Counted from the first letter of the stretch, positions 27,711 through 36,907 are shown. The stretch: DNA of 64,000 bases from Curtobacterium sp. L6-1 (GCF_018885305.1 NZ_CP076544.1:1-64000); one strand, 5' to 3'. Numbers and translations: made by a program. The notes: generated by a model from the sequence alone, not told the origin.

Positions 27711-28955
27711 TCAGACCGCGCGGACCGAACCGGTCGCGGTGCGCTCGACGGCGCCGGCTGCCGCTTCCTCGACCTCGTGCGCAGCCCTCGACGTGAGCTG
27801 CAGGACGAGGGCGACGCCCGCCGCGAGGACGATGAACGCGCCGTACCCGGCGAGCACCGGCACCAGTCCGACCGTCGGTTCGAGCAGCCCGCCGATGACG
27901 GCCGGCACGCCGAACGCCAGGTAGCTGACGACGTAGATGGTCGAGAGCAGTCCCGCCCGGTGCGTCGGGGCGGCGGTGGCGAGCAGCATGCGCAGGGGCG
28001 CCTGGAACCCCGCGCCGAACCCGACGCCGGCGATCGCGCTGCCGACGACGAGCCCCGGCAGGGAGTGCGCGAACACGAAGCCGATCGTGACGATCGGCCC
28101 GAGGACGAGCGCGACGAGCCCGACGAGCACGCCGATCCGGGCGTCCAGCCGCTGGGTCGCGATGCCGGTGGCCGCGCCGACCCCGGTCACGACCGCGATC
28201 AGCGCGCCGGCCGCGAAGTGGTTCTCGATGCCGAACACCGCGCCGAGTGCCGAGGGGACGAGTGACAGGAAGAGCCCGCCGAGCGCCCAGCTCGCGATGA
28301 GGGAGCCGGCGACGCTGCGGAACAGGCGGCGTGAGGAGCGGGGGACGGAGACCGTCGGGCGGAGGGAGCGCAGGGCTCCGGGGCGACGGGCGACCTGCTC
28401 GGGGACGACGACCAGGGCGACGAGCATGAGCACGAGGAGCGCGCCGAACAGCAGGTAGACGAACTGCTCGGGAGCGGGACCCCACTCGACGAGTGCCCCG
28501 CTCGACAGTGCGCCGGTGGCGAGGGCGATCGGCGGGACCGCCCCGTTCAGCACCCCGGCGAGGGCCGGGTGACGCTCGAGGGAGTTGTCGATGAGCGCGG
28601 CGCCGAGTGCGCCGATGAGCAGTCCGACGGACACGCCCTGCACGACACGGTCGAGCACGAGTGCGCCGAAGCCGTGGGCGACGGCGAAGAGCCCGAGCGA
28701 GACGGTGAGACCGAGGCCGCCGACGACGAGCACGGGCTTCCGGCCGACGTGGTCCGAGAGCCGCCCCGCCACGAGGAGGCTCACCAGGAGCCCGGCGACG
28801 TAGATCGCGAACACGGCGGTGAGCATGAGCGGGGTCAGGTGCCACTGGGCGGCGTACACCGGGTAGATCGGCGAGGGGACGGCCGAGGACGCCAGCGAGA
28901 CGAGCAGCATCGCGGCGATGATCCAGAACCCGGCGATCGAGCGGGTGGACTGCAT
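27711..28955 (-). CDS. MFS transporter, multidrug-type
   Basis: 414 residues with about 12 membrane segments. The cytoplasmic loop 2-3 motif is present as GRLSDHVGRKPVLVVGG, and LDRVVQGVSVGLLIGALGAALID is the antiporter-type segment. This suggests a drug or metabolite exporter. ATG start with GGAAGGG upstream. It is divergent from an ArsR-like regulator, and the 148-bp gap is full of palindromes, so it is probably repressed by that regulator and induced by its substrate. The substrate is unknown. Confidence 0.88.
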   Translation of the reverse strand: MQSTRSIAGFWIIAAMLLVSLASSAVPSPIYPVYAAQWHLTPLMLTAVFAIYVAGLLVSLLVAGRLSDHVGRKPVLVVGGLGLTVSLGLFAVAHGFGALVLDRVVQGVSVGLLIGALGAALIDNSLERHPALAGVLNGAVPPIALATGALSSGALVEWGPAPEQFVYLLFGALLVLMLVALVVVPEQVARRPGALRSLRPTVSVPRSSRRLFRSVAGSLIASWALGGLFLSLVPSALGAVFGIENHFAAGALIAVVTGVGAATGIATQRLDARIGVLVGLVALVLGPIVTIGFVFAHSLPGLVVGSAIAGVGFGAGFQAPLRMLLATAAPTHRAGLLSTIYVVSYLAFGVPAVIGGLLEPTVGLVPVLAGYGAFIVLAAGVALVLQLTSRAAHEVEEAAAGAVERTATGSVRAV

Positions 28956-28997
28956 GGGTGACCCTTCCGTCGTGGGCCTGTCGTGGCCCCGTCGTCC

Positions 28998-29076
28998 GCT
29001 CAGTACGCCCGGAGTCGTACTGCATGCGGTACCGCATTGGTACCGCATCCGAACAGTACGACGCAAGTCGTACTGC
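28998..29076. promoter_or_regulatory. Operator cluster between MFS gene and ArsR-like regulator
   Basis: A perfect palindrome AGTACGAC-GCAA-GTCGTACT lies at 29055-29074. A related site with AGTACG and GTCGTACT halves lies at about 29002-29021, and the repeated GCGGTACCGCA element lies between them. The palindrome overlaps the -35 zone of the TAGCGT promoter (29091-29096) of the regulator gene. Binding of the ArsR-like protein is inferred. Confidence 0.7.
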
Positions 29077-29103
29077 GAGACGAACGGTGGTAGCGTCCCG
29101 TCC

Positions 29104-29469
29104 ATGCCCGCGCGCGAGGATGCCCCCGAACGGCTGCCCCAGCCGTCCCCGGCCGAGATGGACCTGCCCGTCGTGATGGACGCCCTCTCCGACCCGATCC
29201 GGCTGTCGATCCTGCACCGGTACCTGGTTGACGCAGCCGGCGGTGAGCGCTCGTGCGGATGGGTCGGCATCGACCGGCCGAAGTCCACGCTGACGCACCA
29301 CTTCCGCGTCCTCCGCGAGGCCGGACTCCTCGAGCAGCACCTCGAGGGCCTGACCCGGGTGAGTCGCGTCCGCACCGAGGCGGTCCAGCAGCGGTTCCCG
29401 GGGTTGCTCGACCTCGTGCTCGACTGGCACGTCCCGGCCGGGCTCGTGCGCGCCGAGGCCCTCGCGTGA
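29104..29469 (+). CDS. ArsR-like winged-helix repressor
   Basis: 121 residues. DALSDPIRLSILHRYL is the typical ArsR/HTH_20 first helix, and PKSTLTHHFRVLREAGLLEQHLEGLTRVSRVR holds the recognition helix and wing. A metal site is not evident, so the inducer may be organic. ATG start with TAGCGT at 29091-29096, 7 bp upstream (leaderless-type). The stop overlaps the next start (GTGA). It is divergent from the MFS pump, with palindromes between. Confidence 0.88.
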   Translation: MPAREDAPERLPQPSPAEMDLPVVMDALSDPIRLSILHRYLVDAAGGERSCGWVGIDRPKSTLTHHFRVLREAGLLEQHLEGLTRVSRVRTEAVQQRFPGLLDLVLDWHVPAGLVRAEALA

Positions 29470-31031
29470 GCGCCGCCGCACCGCACCGCCTGCCGACCGT
29501 CGTCGCCGACCCCGCCGTCACGTCGGCGCTCGCCGCGGACCTGACCGCCGCCGGCTACACGGTCGAGGGGGTCGACGCCCTGTGGGGGACCGAGGCCGCC
29601 GCAGCCCTGCACCGGGGTGTCCGCGTCGCCGCCCTCCGCGCCCTCGCCACCCGCACGACGACACCGCTGTCGACCGTCGCGACCCTCTTCGTCCTCGGCC
29701 TGCCCGTGCCCTCGTCCGATGCTGCGACCGCCTTCCCGACCGTCGGCGTCGACGCCCTGGTCGACGCCGGGGTCCTCCGCGTCGAGGGGACGGCGGGGGA
29801 GCAGGTCGCACCCGCGCTCGACCTCCGGCCCTACGCGTTCGTCGACGACCTCGGCGCCGGCAGCTGGTGGATCGCGTCCGACCTCGGCGAACTCGCCCTC
29901 GGGCACGCCATCAGCGAGGAGCACGTGCTCGGCATCGGCGGCGCCACCACCACGCTGAGCGGCCTGCAGGTCCCCGTGCCCGTCCGACGGGTGCTCGACC
30001 TCGGCACCGGGTGCGGCATCCAGGCCATGCACGCCCGACGCTTCGCCGACGAGGTCGTCGCCACCGACATCTCCACCCGCGCGCTCGACATCGCCCGATT
30101 CAACGCGCAGCTCAACGGGATCGACGGCATCGAGTTCCGGCTCGGCTCCCTGTTCGAGCCGGTCGCCGGCGAGCGCTTCGACCGCATCGTCTCGAACCCG
30201 CCCTTCGTCATCACGCCCCGACGCGAGGGCGTCCCTGCGTACGAGTACCGCGACGGCGGCATGGTCGGCGACGCCCTCGTCGAGACGGTGCTGCGCGGGT
30301 TGGCCGACCACCTGGTCCCCGGCGGGACCGCGCAACTGCTCGGCAACTGGGAGTACCGCTGGGGCAGCGACGGCCTGGACCGCGTGCGGTCGTGGTTCGC
30401 CGACACCGACCTGGACGTGTGGGTGGTCGAGCGGGAGCGCGAGGACCCGCCCGCCTACGCCGAGACCTGGATCCGCGACGGCGGCACGAAGCCCGGGACG
30501 CCCGGCTTCGACGACCTGGTGGACGCCTGGCTCGACGACTTCCGCGACCGCCACGTGACCGGGGTCGGGTTCGGGTACGTCGTGGTCCGGGCCGCACCGG
30601 TGCCGGGAGGCGCTGCCGCCCTCCGGCGGTTCGAGCGCGTCCCGCAGACGCTCGGCTCCAACCCCGCGGGACTCGGCGCGACGGTCGCGCGGACGCTCGA
30701 CGCCGTCTCGTGGCTCGCCGGTCGCGACGACCGCGCCCTCGCCGCCGCGCACCTGCGCGTCGCCGGGGACGTCACCGAGGAACGGCACTACTGGCCCGGC
30801 AACGACGACCCCACCGTGATGACGCTCGTGCAGGGCGGGGGCTTCGGCCGCCGGGTCGACGCCGACACCGCACTCGCGGCCTTCGTGGGCGCGGCCGACG
30901 GGGAGCTCACCGTGGGGCAGATCGTCGGCGCGATCGCCCAGCTCACCGAGGTGGACGAGGCCGCGCTCACCGCGGACCTGCTCCCGCGCCTCCGTGACCT
31001 CGTCCTCGACGGTCTGCTGCTCCCCGCCTGA
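29466..31031 (+). CDS. Two-part methyltransferase (DUF7059-type)
   Basis: 521 residues. The N-terminal 150 residues (DUF7059-like) are helical. A Rossmann SAM domain follows with motif I VLDLGTGCGIQAMHAR, VVATDISTRALDIARFNAQLNG and the N6/N5-type motif SNPPFVI. The C-terminal 120 residues form a separate helical domain. NPPF enzymes methylate exocyclic or side-chain nitrogens of nucleic acids or glutamine, so an rRNA guanine target is plausible but not shown. GTG start overlaps the ArsR-like stop, implying coupled translation. Its stop is 9 bp from the convergent epimerase stop. Confidence 0.85.
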   Translation: MSAAAPHRLPTVVADPAVTSALAADLTAAGYTVEGVDALWGTEAAAALHRGVRVAALRALATRTTTPLSTVATLFVLGLPVPSSDAATAFPTVGVDALVDAGVLRVEGTAGEQVAPALDLRPYAFVDDLGAGSWWIASDLGELALGHAISEEHVLGIGGATTTLSGLQVPVPVRRVLDLGTGCGIQAMHARRFADEVVATDISTRALDIARFNAQLNGIDGIEFRLGSLFEPVAGERFDRIVSNPPFVITPRREGVPAYEYRDGGMVGDALVETVLRGLADHLVPGGTAQLLGNWEYRWGSDGLDRVRSWFADTDLDVWVVEREREDPPAYAETWIRDGGTKPGTPGFDDLVDAWLDDFRDRHVTGVGFGYVVVRAAPVPGGAAALRRFERVPQTLGSNPAGLGATVARTLDAVSWLAGRDDRALAAAHLRVAGDVTEERHYWPGNDDPTVMTLVQGGGFGRRVDADTALAAFVGAADGELTVGQIVGAIAQLTEVDEAALTADLLPRLRDLVLDGLLLPA

Positions 31032-31040
31032 CCGCGGGGG

Positions 31041-31895
31041 TCAGCGGCGCCAGGTGTGCTCGGGCGCGTAGCCGAGGAGCTCGCGGGCCTTCTCCGAGGA
31101 CAGCAGGGAGCTGGTGCCCTCGAACTCCGCACGGCGCTCGACGTCCGGAAGGTACCGTTCCACGAGCTCGAGCGTCGGGATGTCCATCACGGTGTCCGGG
31201 CTGGCGATGACGAACGCCTCGAAGCCGGTCAGCTCGCTCTCGAGGGCCTTCCGCACGGCCTGGGCGCCGTCGCGCGAGTCGATGTACGACCACAGGTTGA
31301 AGGTCTTCGCCTCCGGGGTCGCGTCCCACGGGAAGGCCGGGTAGTCGGTCTCGTCCATCACGTTCGAGAAGCGCAGGCCGATCATCTTCAGCTGCGGGTC
31401 CCAGCGCGTGAAGTGGCGGGCCATCTCCTCCTCGACGGCCTTGCCGAGCGAGTACGAGGACTGCGGGCGCACCGCGAAGTCCTCGTCGACGGGCAGGTAG
31501 GGCGGGTGGTGCTCGCCCATCGGGATGCCGAGGAGCGTCTCGCTGGAGGCCCAGACCACGTTGCGGATGCGGGCGGCGCGAGCGGCGTGGAAGACGTTGA
31601 TCGACGCCGTCACGTTGTTCGTGATGAGCGCCACGTCCGGCACCTGACCGGGTGCCGGCACCGCGCCGAGGTGCACCACGGCGTCGACCGAGTCGTACCG
31701 GTCGTCGACCCCGAGGAAGGTGTTGAGGACCTGGCCGTGGTCGGTCAGGTCGGTGCGGACGAACTGCACCCGCTCGGGCTTGTCCGGCGAGGGCACCCGG
31801 TCGATCAGCACGACGTCGTAGCCGTGCTCGTCCAGGTCGCGGACGACCGCCCGTCCGAGCTTGCCGCTGCCACCGGTCACCACTACACGCGTCAT
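31041..31895 (-). CDS. NAD-dependent epimerase/dehydratase (extended SDR)
   Basis: 284 residues. The Rossmann GGSGKLGRAVVRDL loop at residues 7-20 binds NAD(P). The catalytic Tyr-Lys pair is in SSYSLGKAVEEEMARHF, with Ser in WASSETLLG. The family acts on nucleotide sugars or on sugars such as uronates; the substrate is unclear. ATG start with GGAG about 8 bp upstream. It lies downstream of a TetR gene on the same strand (128 bp gap). Confidence 0.88.
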   Translation of the reverse strand: MTRVVVTGGSGKLGRAVVRDLDEHGYDVVLIDRVPSPDKPERVQFVRTDLTDHGQVLNTFLGVDDRYDSVDAVVHLGAVPAPGQVPDVALITNNVTASINVFHAARAARIRNVVWASSETLLGIPMGEHHPPYLPVDEDFAVRPQSSYSLGKAVEEEMARHFTRWDPQLKMIGLRFSNVMDETDYPAFPWDATPEAKTFNLWSYIDSRDGAQAVRKALESELTGFEAFVIASPDTVMDIPTLELVERYLPDVERRAEFEGTSSLLSSEKARELLGYAPEHTWRR

Positions 31896-32023
31896 CGCGT
31901 CACTCCACCTCGTCGTCGAGACCCCGGATCGGGTCCCGTCCATCCTGCCCTGCGGGTGGTGGACGCAACCAGGTACGGGCGGTACCTGCGTGGTCGGGGT
32001 GGGGCGGGCCTCCCGGCCGGTGG

Positions 32024-32614
32024 TCAGGAGGCGGTGGTCGCCTGGGCCATCGCGAGGCGCGTCACGAGCTCCACGTGCTCGGCCATGTCGCGCGACGGGT
32101 CGTAGAGCCACTGGATCTGCATGCCGTCGGAGACGGCGAGCAGGACGCTCGCGAGTTCCTCGGGGTCGAGGTCGGCGCGCAGGCGGCCGTCCTGCTGCAT
32201 CGTGCGGAAGTCCGCGGTCATGCGGCTGCGGGTGCTCTCGTAGCGCTCGCGGAAGTAGTCGTGCGCGGGGTGCTCCGGGTCGGTCGCCGCAGCGGCCGAC
32301 AGGTTCACGAACATCTGCACGAGTCCGGGGACCTCGGCGTTGTGCCGGACGACCGCGGCCAGGAGCGCCGCGAAGTCGGGGGCGTCCCACTGCGCGGCGT
32401 TGTCGTGCTCGTCGCGCCGTCGGAGGATCGCGACCCAGAGCTCGTCCTTCGAGTCGAAGTAGTGCAGGAGTCCGGCCTGGGTGAGCCCGACGGCGTCCGC
32501 GACGTCCTTGATGCTGGTGCGGCGGAACCCCTGGGTGGCGACGAGGTCGAGCGCGACGGACAGGATCTCCTCGCGCTTGGCGATGCCCTTCGCGTACGAA
32601 CCCCGTCGTGCCAT
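32024..32614 (-). CDS. TetR-family regulator
   Basis: 196 residues. The N-terminal HTH is KREEILSVALDLVATQGFRRTSIKDVADAVGLTQAGLLHYFDSKDEL. The C-terminal ligand domain resembles the TetR_C_6-type regulators often found beside glycoside hydrolases. ATG at 32614 has TACTCT (minus strand, 32621-32626) 6 bp upstream and no Shine-Dalgarno. It is divergent from the beta-glucosidase gene, which is its likely target. Confidence 0.9.
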   Translation of the reverse strand: MARRGSYAKGIAKREEILSVALDLVATQGFRRTSIKDVADAVGLTQAGLLHYFDSKDELWVAILRRRDEHDNAAQWDAPDFAALLAAVVRHNAEVPGLVQMFVNLSAAAATDPEHPAHDYFRERYESTRSRMTADFRTMQQDGRLRADLDPEELASVLLAVSDGMQIQWLYDPSRDMAEHVELVTRLAMAQATTAS

Positions 32615-32626
32615 GGCGAGAGAGTA

Positions 32627-32679
32627 CCGCCCCGTGACCGGAGCAGAAACCGAACGGCACTAGGGATTGGTGCTAGCGT
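32627..32679. promoter_or_regulatory. TetR/beta-glucosidase divergent promoter region
   Basis: TAGCGT at 32674-32679 is a possible -10 for the glucosidase gene, and TACTCT (minus, 32621-32626) for tetR. Between them, read on the minus strand, are two 8-bp direct repeats of CTAG(C/T)(A/G)CC, 13 bp apart, a candidate regulator site. Confidence 0.4.
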
Positions 32680-32737
32680 GGGGACACTGCCGACGACGGC
32701 GCTCGGCGGTACGTCCCCGACGGAAGGACCGACCACC

Positions 32738-35275
32738 GTGACCACGACCCCAGCAGCCCCCGGACCGCACGACGAGCGCATCGACGCCCTCGTCGCCCGG
32801 CTGTCCACCGAGCAGAAGGTGCAGGTGCTCACCGGCCGTGACTTCTGGACGACGTGGCCGGTCGAGGAGATCGGGCTGCGCCGCGTCCTCATGTCCGACG
32901 GGCCGTCCGGGGTGCGCGGCGAGGTCTGGGACGAGCGCGACCCGTCGCTCAACCTGCCGTCCGCGACGGCGCTCGCCGCCTCGTGGGACCGCGCGATCGC
33001 CCGCCGCTACGGCGGAGCGGCCGCCGTCGAGGCGCGGCGCAAGGGCGTCGACGTCGTCCTCGGTCCGACGATCAACCTGCACCGCTCACCGCTCGGCGGT
33101 CGCCACTTCGAGGCGTTCAGCGAGGACCCGGTGCTCACCGGTGACCTGGCCGCCTCGTACGTGGCCGGTGTGCAGGAGCACGGGGTCGCGGCGACCCCGA
33201 AGCACTACATCGCGAACGACTACGAGACCGACCGCTTCACCGCCTCGACCGAGGTCTCCGAGCGGGCCCTCCGCGAGCTCTACCTGCTCGCGTTCGAGAA
33301 GGCCGTGACCGAGGCGCACGCCTGGGCGGTCATGTCGTCGTACAACGCGGTGAACGGCGTGACGGCGTCGGAGAACGACCTGCTCGAGACGCCGCTCAAC
33401 AGCGAGTGGGGCTTCGACGGGGTCGTCGTCTCGGACTGGACCGGCGTGCGGTCGGTCGATTCGGCGAACGCCTCGCAGGACCTCGCGATGCCCGGGCCGA
33501 ACCCGTGGTGGAGCGAGGGGCCGCTGCTCGAAGCGGTGCGGTCGGGTGCGGTGCCGATGGCGGCGATCGACCGGAAGGTGCGGCGGATCCTGGTGCTCGC
33601 GGCGCGGGTGGGGGCGCTGGCGGACGTGGACGTGGACGTGGACGTGGACGTGGACGAGGCCGGGGCGGTCGACGCGTCGTCGGTGCCGTCGGTGCCGTCG
33701 GTGCCGTCGGCGCCGTCGGCCGAGGACGGCGTCGCGTTCGTGCGGGAGGCCGAGGCCGAGGGCACCGTGCTCGTCCGCAACACGGGCCTCCTGCCCGTCG
33801 CTCCCGCCGACGTGACCCGCATCGCGGTGATCGGCCACAACGCCGACCAGGCCCGGACGCAGGGCGGCGGTTCGGCGACGGTCGTGCCGTCGTCGGTCGT
33901 GTCCCCGATCGACGGCATCCGGGCGGCCTACCCCGACGCCGAGGTCGAGCACGCGATCGGCGCGGTCGTCCAGGAGGGCATCGCCGAGTTCCCGCTCGAC
34001 ACCATCACGAACCCGGCGACCGGCGAGCCCGGGGCCCGGGTGGCGTTCGTGCGCGCGGGCACCGAGCTGTACACCGAGGACCGCCGTGCGACCGCGCTCT
34101 TCTGGTTCGGCGGCGACGCTCCCACCCGCGAGGCCGACCGCCTCGACATCACGACCACCCACACGGCACAGCAGGACGGCATCGTGCGGATCGGCATCGG
34201 CGCCGCCGGACGATCGCGGATGTGGATCGACGGCGAACTCCTGCTCGACGAGGACGTGCCCTTCGAGGGCGACCAGCTCGGTGCGGCGTTCCTCAACCCG
34301 CCGGCCCGGTCCGTGCCCGTGACCGTCACCGCCGGGCAGCAGCTCGCGATCCGGATCGAGCACGACATCGTGCAGGACGAGACCCTCGGGGGTGTGCTCG
34401 CGTACCAGTTCGGCACCGAGCCCTCGGACGACGACCCGGCCGACCTGATCGCCGCGGCCGTCGCGACCGCGTCCACGGCGGACGTCGCGATCGTCGTCGT
34501 CGGCACGAACAGCCGGGTCGAGTCCGAGGGGTACGACCGCACCTCGCTCGCCCTGCCCGGGCACCAGGACGCCCTCGTTGCCGCCGTCGCCGCTGCGAAC
34601 CCGGCCACGGTCATCGTCGTGAACGCCGGCGCGCCCGTCGAGATGCCGTGGCGGGACGACGTGGCCGCGGTGTTGCTCACGTGGTTCGGCGGCCAGGAGT
34701 ACGGCAACGCCCTGGCCGACGTGCTGACCGGGGCCCGCGAACCGGGCGGGCGCCTCCCCACCACCTGGCCGGTCGCGATGGCCGACGTGCCGGTGCTCGA
34801 CGTCACCCCGGTCGACGGCGCGGTCCGGTACGACGAGGGCGTGCACATCGGCTACCGGGCCTGGTTGCGGAGCGGTACCGCCCCGGCGTACCCGTTCGGA
34901 CACGGCCTCGGGTACACGTCGTGGTCGATCGAGGGGATCGCGGCGACGCCGACCGTCACCGAGGGCGACGCCGTCATCGTCACGGCGACCGTCGCGAACA
35001 CCGGCGACCGCGCCGGCAAGCACGTCGTGCAGGTGTACGCGTCCCGAGCGACCTCGGCCGTCGACCGTCCGGTCCGCTGGCTCGTCGGGTTCGCGCCCGT
35101 GCGCCTGGCGGCGGGAGCGTCGACCGAGGTCTCCGTCGAGGTCCCGGCCCGTGCGTTCGCGTACTGGGACGGCGGGCGGGACGGGCGCTGGGCCTACGAG
35201 CCGGGCTCCTTCACCCTGCACGTCGGGTCGTCCGTGGTCGACGAGGCCGGGCAGGCGACCCTCGAACTGGAGTGA
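32738..35275 (+). CDS. Glycoside hydrolase family 3 beta-glucosidase with PA14 domain
   Basis: 845 residues. The GH3 TIM barrel occupies about 1-285, with substrate-binding residues in GPTINLHRSPLGGRHFEAFSEDP and KHYIANDYE, and nucleophile Asp233 in VVSDWTGV. The GH3 C-terminal alpha/beta domain is interrupted by a PA14 insert (about 430-575), as in KLM-type enzymes. A fibronectin-like end closes the protein. There is no signal peptide, so it is probably cytosolic and acts on imported disaccharides or glycosides. Residues about 297-330 hold two simple repeats (DVDVDVDVDVD and SVPSVPSVPSAPS). GTG 32738 is chosen because GGAAGGA lies 10 bp upstream. Confidence 0.9.
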   Translation: MTTTPAAPGPHDERIDALVARLSTEQKVQVLTGRDFWTTWPVEEIGLRRVLMSDGPSGVRGEVWDERDPSLNLPSATALAASWDRAIARRYGGAAAVEARRKGVDVVLGPTINLHRSPLGGRHFEAFSEDPVLTGDLAASYVAGVQEHGVAATPKHYIANDYETDRFTASTEVSERALRELYLLAFEKAVTEAHAWAVMSSYNAVNGVTASENDLLETPLNSEWGFDGVVVSDWTGVRSVDSANASQDLAMPGPNPWWSEGPLLEAVRSGAVPMAAIDRKVRRILVLAARVGALADVDVDVDVDVDEAGAVDASSVPSVPSVPSAPSAEDGVAFVREAEAEGTVLVRNTGLLPVAPADVTRIAVIGHNADQARTQGGGSATVVPSSVVSPIDGIRAAYPDAEVEHAIGAVVQEGIAEFPLDTITNPATGEPGARVAFVRAGTELYTEDRRATALFWFGGDAPTREADRLDITTTHTAQQDGIVRIGIGAAGRSRMWIDGELLLDEDVPFEGDQLGAAFLNPPARSVPVTVTAGQQLAIRIEHDIVQDETLGGVLAYQFGTEPSDDDPADLIAAAVATASTADVAIVVVGTNSRVESEGYDRTSLALPGHQDALVAAVAAANPATVIVVNAGAPVEMPWRDDVAAVLLTWFGGQEYGNALADVLTGAREPGGRLPTTWPVAMADVPVLDVTPVDGAVRYDEGVHIGYRAWLRSGTAPAYPFGHGLGYTSWSIEGIAATPTVTEGDAVIVTATVANTGDRAGKHVVQVYASRATSAVDRPVRWLVGFAPVRLAAGASTEVSVEVPARAFAYWDGGRDGRWAYEPGSFTLHVGSSVVDEAGQATLELE
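33625..33720 (+). repeat. Short tandem repeats inside the GH3 gene
   Basis: Five GACGTG(6-bp) units (about 33626-33655) and four 9-bp TCGGTGCCG-type units (about 33678-33715) encode an acidic and a Ser/Pro linker. All keep the frame. They sit between the two GH3 catalytic subdomains. Confidence 0.85.
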
Positions 35276-35789
35276 GGCCGACAGCTGTGGATCCGTCCAC
35301 TTTCCGCACCTGACGGGGCCTGGCCAGTAGCATCGGTGCTGCGCCAGTCGGCTGGTTACCGGCGGCGCGCGCATCGACGAGGGATTCCCGTGCGAGCGCC
35401 GCGGCCTCCTGATCCGGTCGATGGCGCCCCGGTGGTCCTGATGCGTCCCGATGCGCCCCCGCACGATGTGCGGGGGCGCATCCTCGTTCTGCGGCTCATC
35501 GGCGTGACAGATCGTCAGGACAGGTGGAACGATGGCTCCACCATCCCGTGCGGATCAGGGACGGGATGGTCGTCCGGCGGGGGAGCCCGCAGGACTCACC
35601 GACCCGTGGGCCCCGCTGGACGTCCTCTGGGTCGTCGTGCGGTCGTGCGCTCCAGCGGCGCTGCGGTCGTGCGGTCTTGCGCTCGTCCGGCGTCGACTGC
35701 TGACCGGCCGGAGGCGCGTGGTGCGGCAGTCGGCGCGGACCGCCGGTACGCGGTACGTCAGGCGGTGCGGACCGCCGGTGCGCGGTGCG
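35276..35789. other. Intergenic region with terminator and tandem repeat
   Basis: About 510 bp with no convincing gene. It contains a strong hairpin at 35451-35481 and a 32-bp repeat from 35735 that runs into the 3' end of the minus-strand gene. The GTCGTGCG-type sequence at 35635-35700 is loosely repetitive. Confidence 0.6.
35451..35481. terminator. Terminator hairpin downstream of the GH3 gene
   Basis: ATGCGCCCCCGCAC and GTGCGGGGGCGCAT form a perfect 14-bp stem with a 3-nt GAT loop, followed by CCTCGTTCT. It can act on both strands. Confidence 0.7.
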
Positions 35790-35815
35790 TCAGGCGGTGC
35801 GGACCGCCGGTGCGA
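35735..35815. repeat. 32-bp tandem repeat overlapping a gene end
   Basis: Units start at 35735, 35767 and 35799 (last one partial). The unit begins GCGGACCGCCGGT(A/G)CGCGG. The second unit contains the stop codon (35790-35792) of the minus-strand oxidoreductase, so the gene's last codons and stop are duplicated downstream. Confidence 0.85.
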
Positions 35816-36803
35816 TCTCCTCGGCGACGATCCGCAGGATCCGCTCGTGGGAGGCGCTGTCCCCGTTGGCCGGCAGGGTCACGACGAGCTCGTCGGCCGC
35901 CGCCACCGCCGGGTCGGCGCGGAGTGCGTCGACGATCGCGGCCGGCTCACCGGAGAGCACGCGGCTGAAGCGGAACGGCGGGCCGGACAGGGGCCGACCG
36001 TCGTCGTCCATGCCCGAGGCGTAGCCGGTGAGGAACTCCTCGTGCACCGCGCGGTCGTGGTCGTCGAGCAGCGGGACGATGATCCGACCGACGGCGACCT
36101 TCGACCGGCGGTCCGGGTGCAGCTCGCCGAAGCGGGCACGGTAGGCGGCGATCTGGTCGGCCTGTGCCTCGGCGAAGGGGGCGCCGGTGTCCTCCGTGTT
36201 CAGGGTCGAGCAGTGCAGCAGCAGGCCCTTCTCGGCCGTCTTCACGGCGGTGCCCGTGCTGCCGCCGCCCCACCAGACACGGTCGAGCAGGCCGGGGCTC
36301 TGCGGCTGGAGGGTGAGCTCGGCACCGGCGGGGATGCTCTCGTAGCCGTTGCCGGCGGAGCCGAGGGCGTCGCCGCGCAGGACCTCGAGGAGCCGCGCTG
36401 CCCGGGCCTCGGCCTCGTCACGGAACGACCGCTCGGAGCCGCCGAACACCGGGTCGAGGATCGGTCCGTAGCCGGCGATGCCCGTGCTGATGCCGAGTTG
36501 CACGCGCCCACCGCTGAGCAGGTCGACCGTGCTGGCGTCCTCGGCGAGACGGACCGGGTCCTCGTACCGCATGCCCAGGACGGCCGTCCCGAAGCCGATC
36601 GTGGTCGTGCGCTGGGCGGCCGCGGCGAAGAAGGTCATCGGGCTCGTCAGGAAGGGCTCGAAGTGCCGACCGCGGACCCACCCCGTGCCGTAGCCGAGCG
36701 TCTCGGCGGTCGCGAACAGCTGCAGACCGTCCTCGAGGGCGCTCGCGGCACCGGGGGTACCGCCGTGGTTCGGGACGAAGGAGAGGAAGCCGAGTTCGCG
36801 CAC
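35790..36803 (-). CDS. LLM-class flavin-dependent oxidoreductase (paralogue 2)
   Basis: 337 residues, luciferase-like fold. Visible family segments are MRELGFLSFVPN, GLQLFATAETLGYGTGWVRGRHFEPF, RTTTIGFGTAVLGMRYEDPVRLAEDASTVDLLSGGRVQLGIS, and VWWGGGSTGTAVKTAEKG. The cofactor is FMN or F420 and the substrate is unknown. GTG start with TAGACT (minus, 36810-36815) 6 bp upstream. The 3' end lies in a 32-bp tandem repeat. It is divergent from the helicase gene. Confidence 0.9.
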   Translation of the reverse strand: MRELGFLSFVPNHGGTPGAASALEDGLQLFATAETLGYGTGWVRGRHFEPFLTSPMTFFAAAAQRTTTIGFGTAVLGMRYEDPVRLAEDASTVDLLSGGRVQLGISTGIAGYGPILDPVFGGSERSFRDEAEARAARLLEVLRGDALGSAGNGYESIPAGAELTLQPQSPGLLDRVWWGGGSTGTAVKTAEKGLLLHCSTLNTEDTGAPFAEAQADQIAAYRARFGELHPDRRSKVAVGRIIVPLLDDHDRAVHEEFLTGYASGMDDDGRPLSGPPFRFSRVLSGEPAAIVDALRADPAVAAADELVVTLPANGDSASHERILRIVAEEIAPAVRTA

Positions 36804-36907
36804 GGGTCGAGTCTATGCGGCCGTATGTATCTGTGGAAGGTGCCGGGCCTGTCCACAGGATCCGGGCCTCCCGTGTGGGACGGCTGCCGTCCTGGGAGGA
36901 TGGGTCC

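Noticed and set aside
31021..31045. Terminator between methyltransferase and epimerase genes
   Set aside because: TGACC/GGTCA gives only a 5-bp stem formed by the two stop codons, too weak to call.
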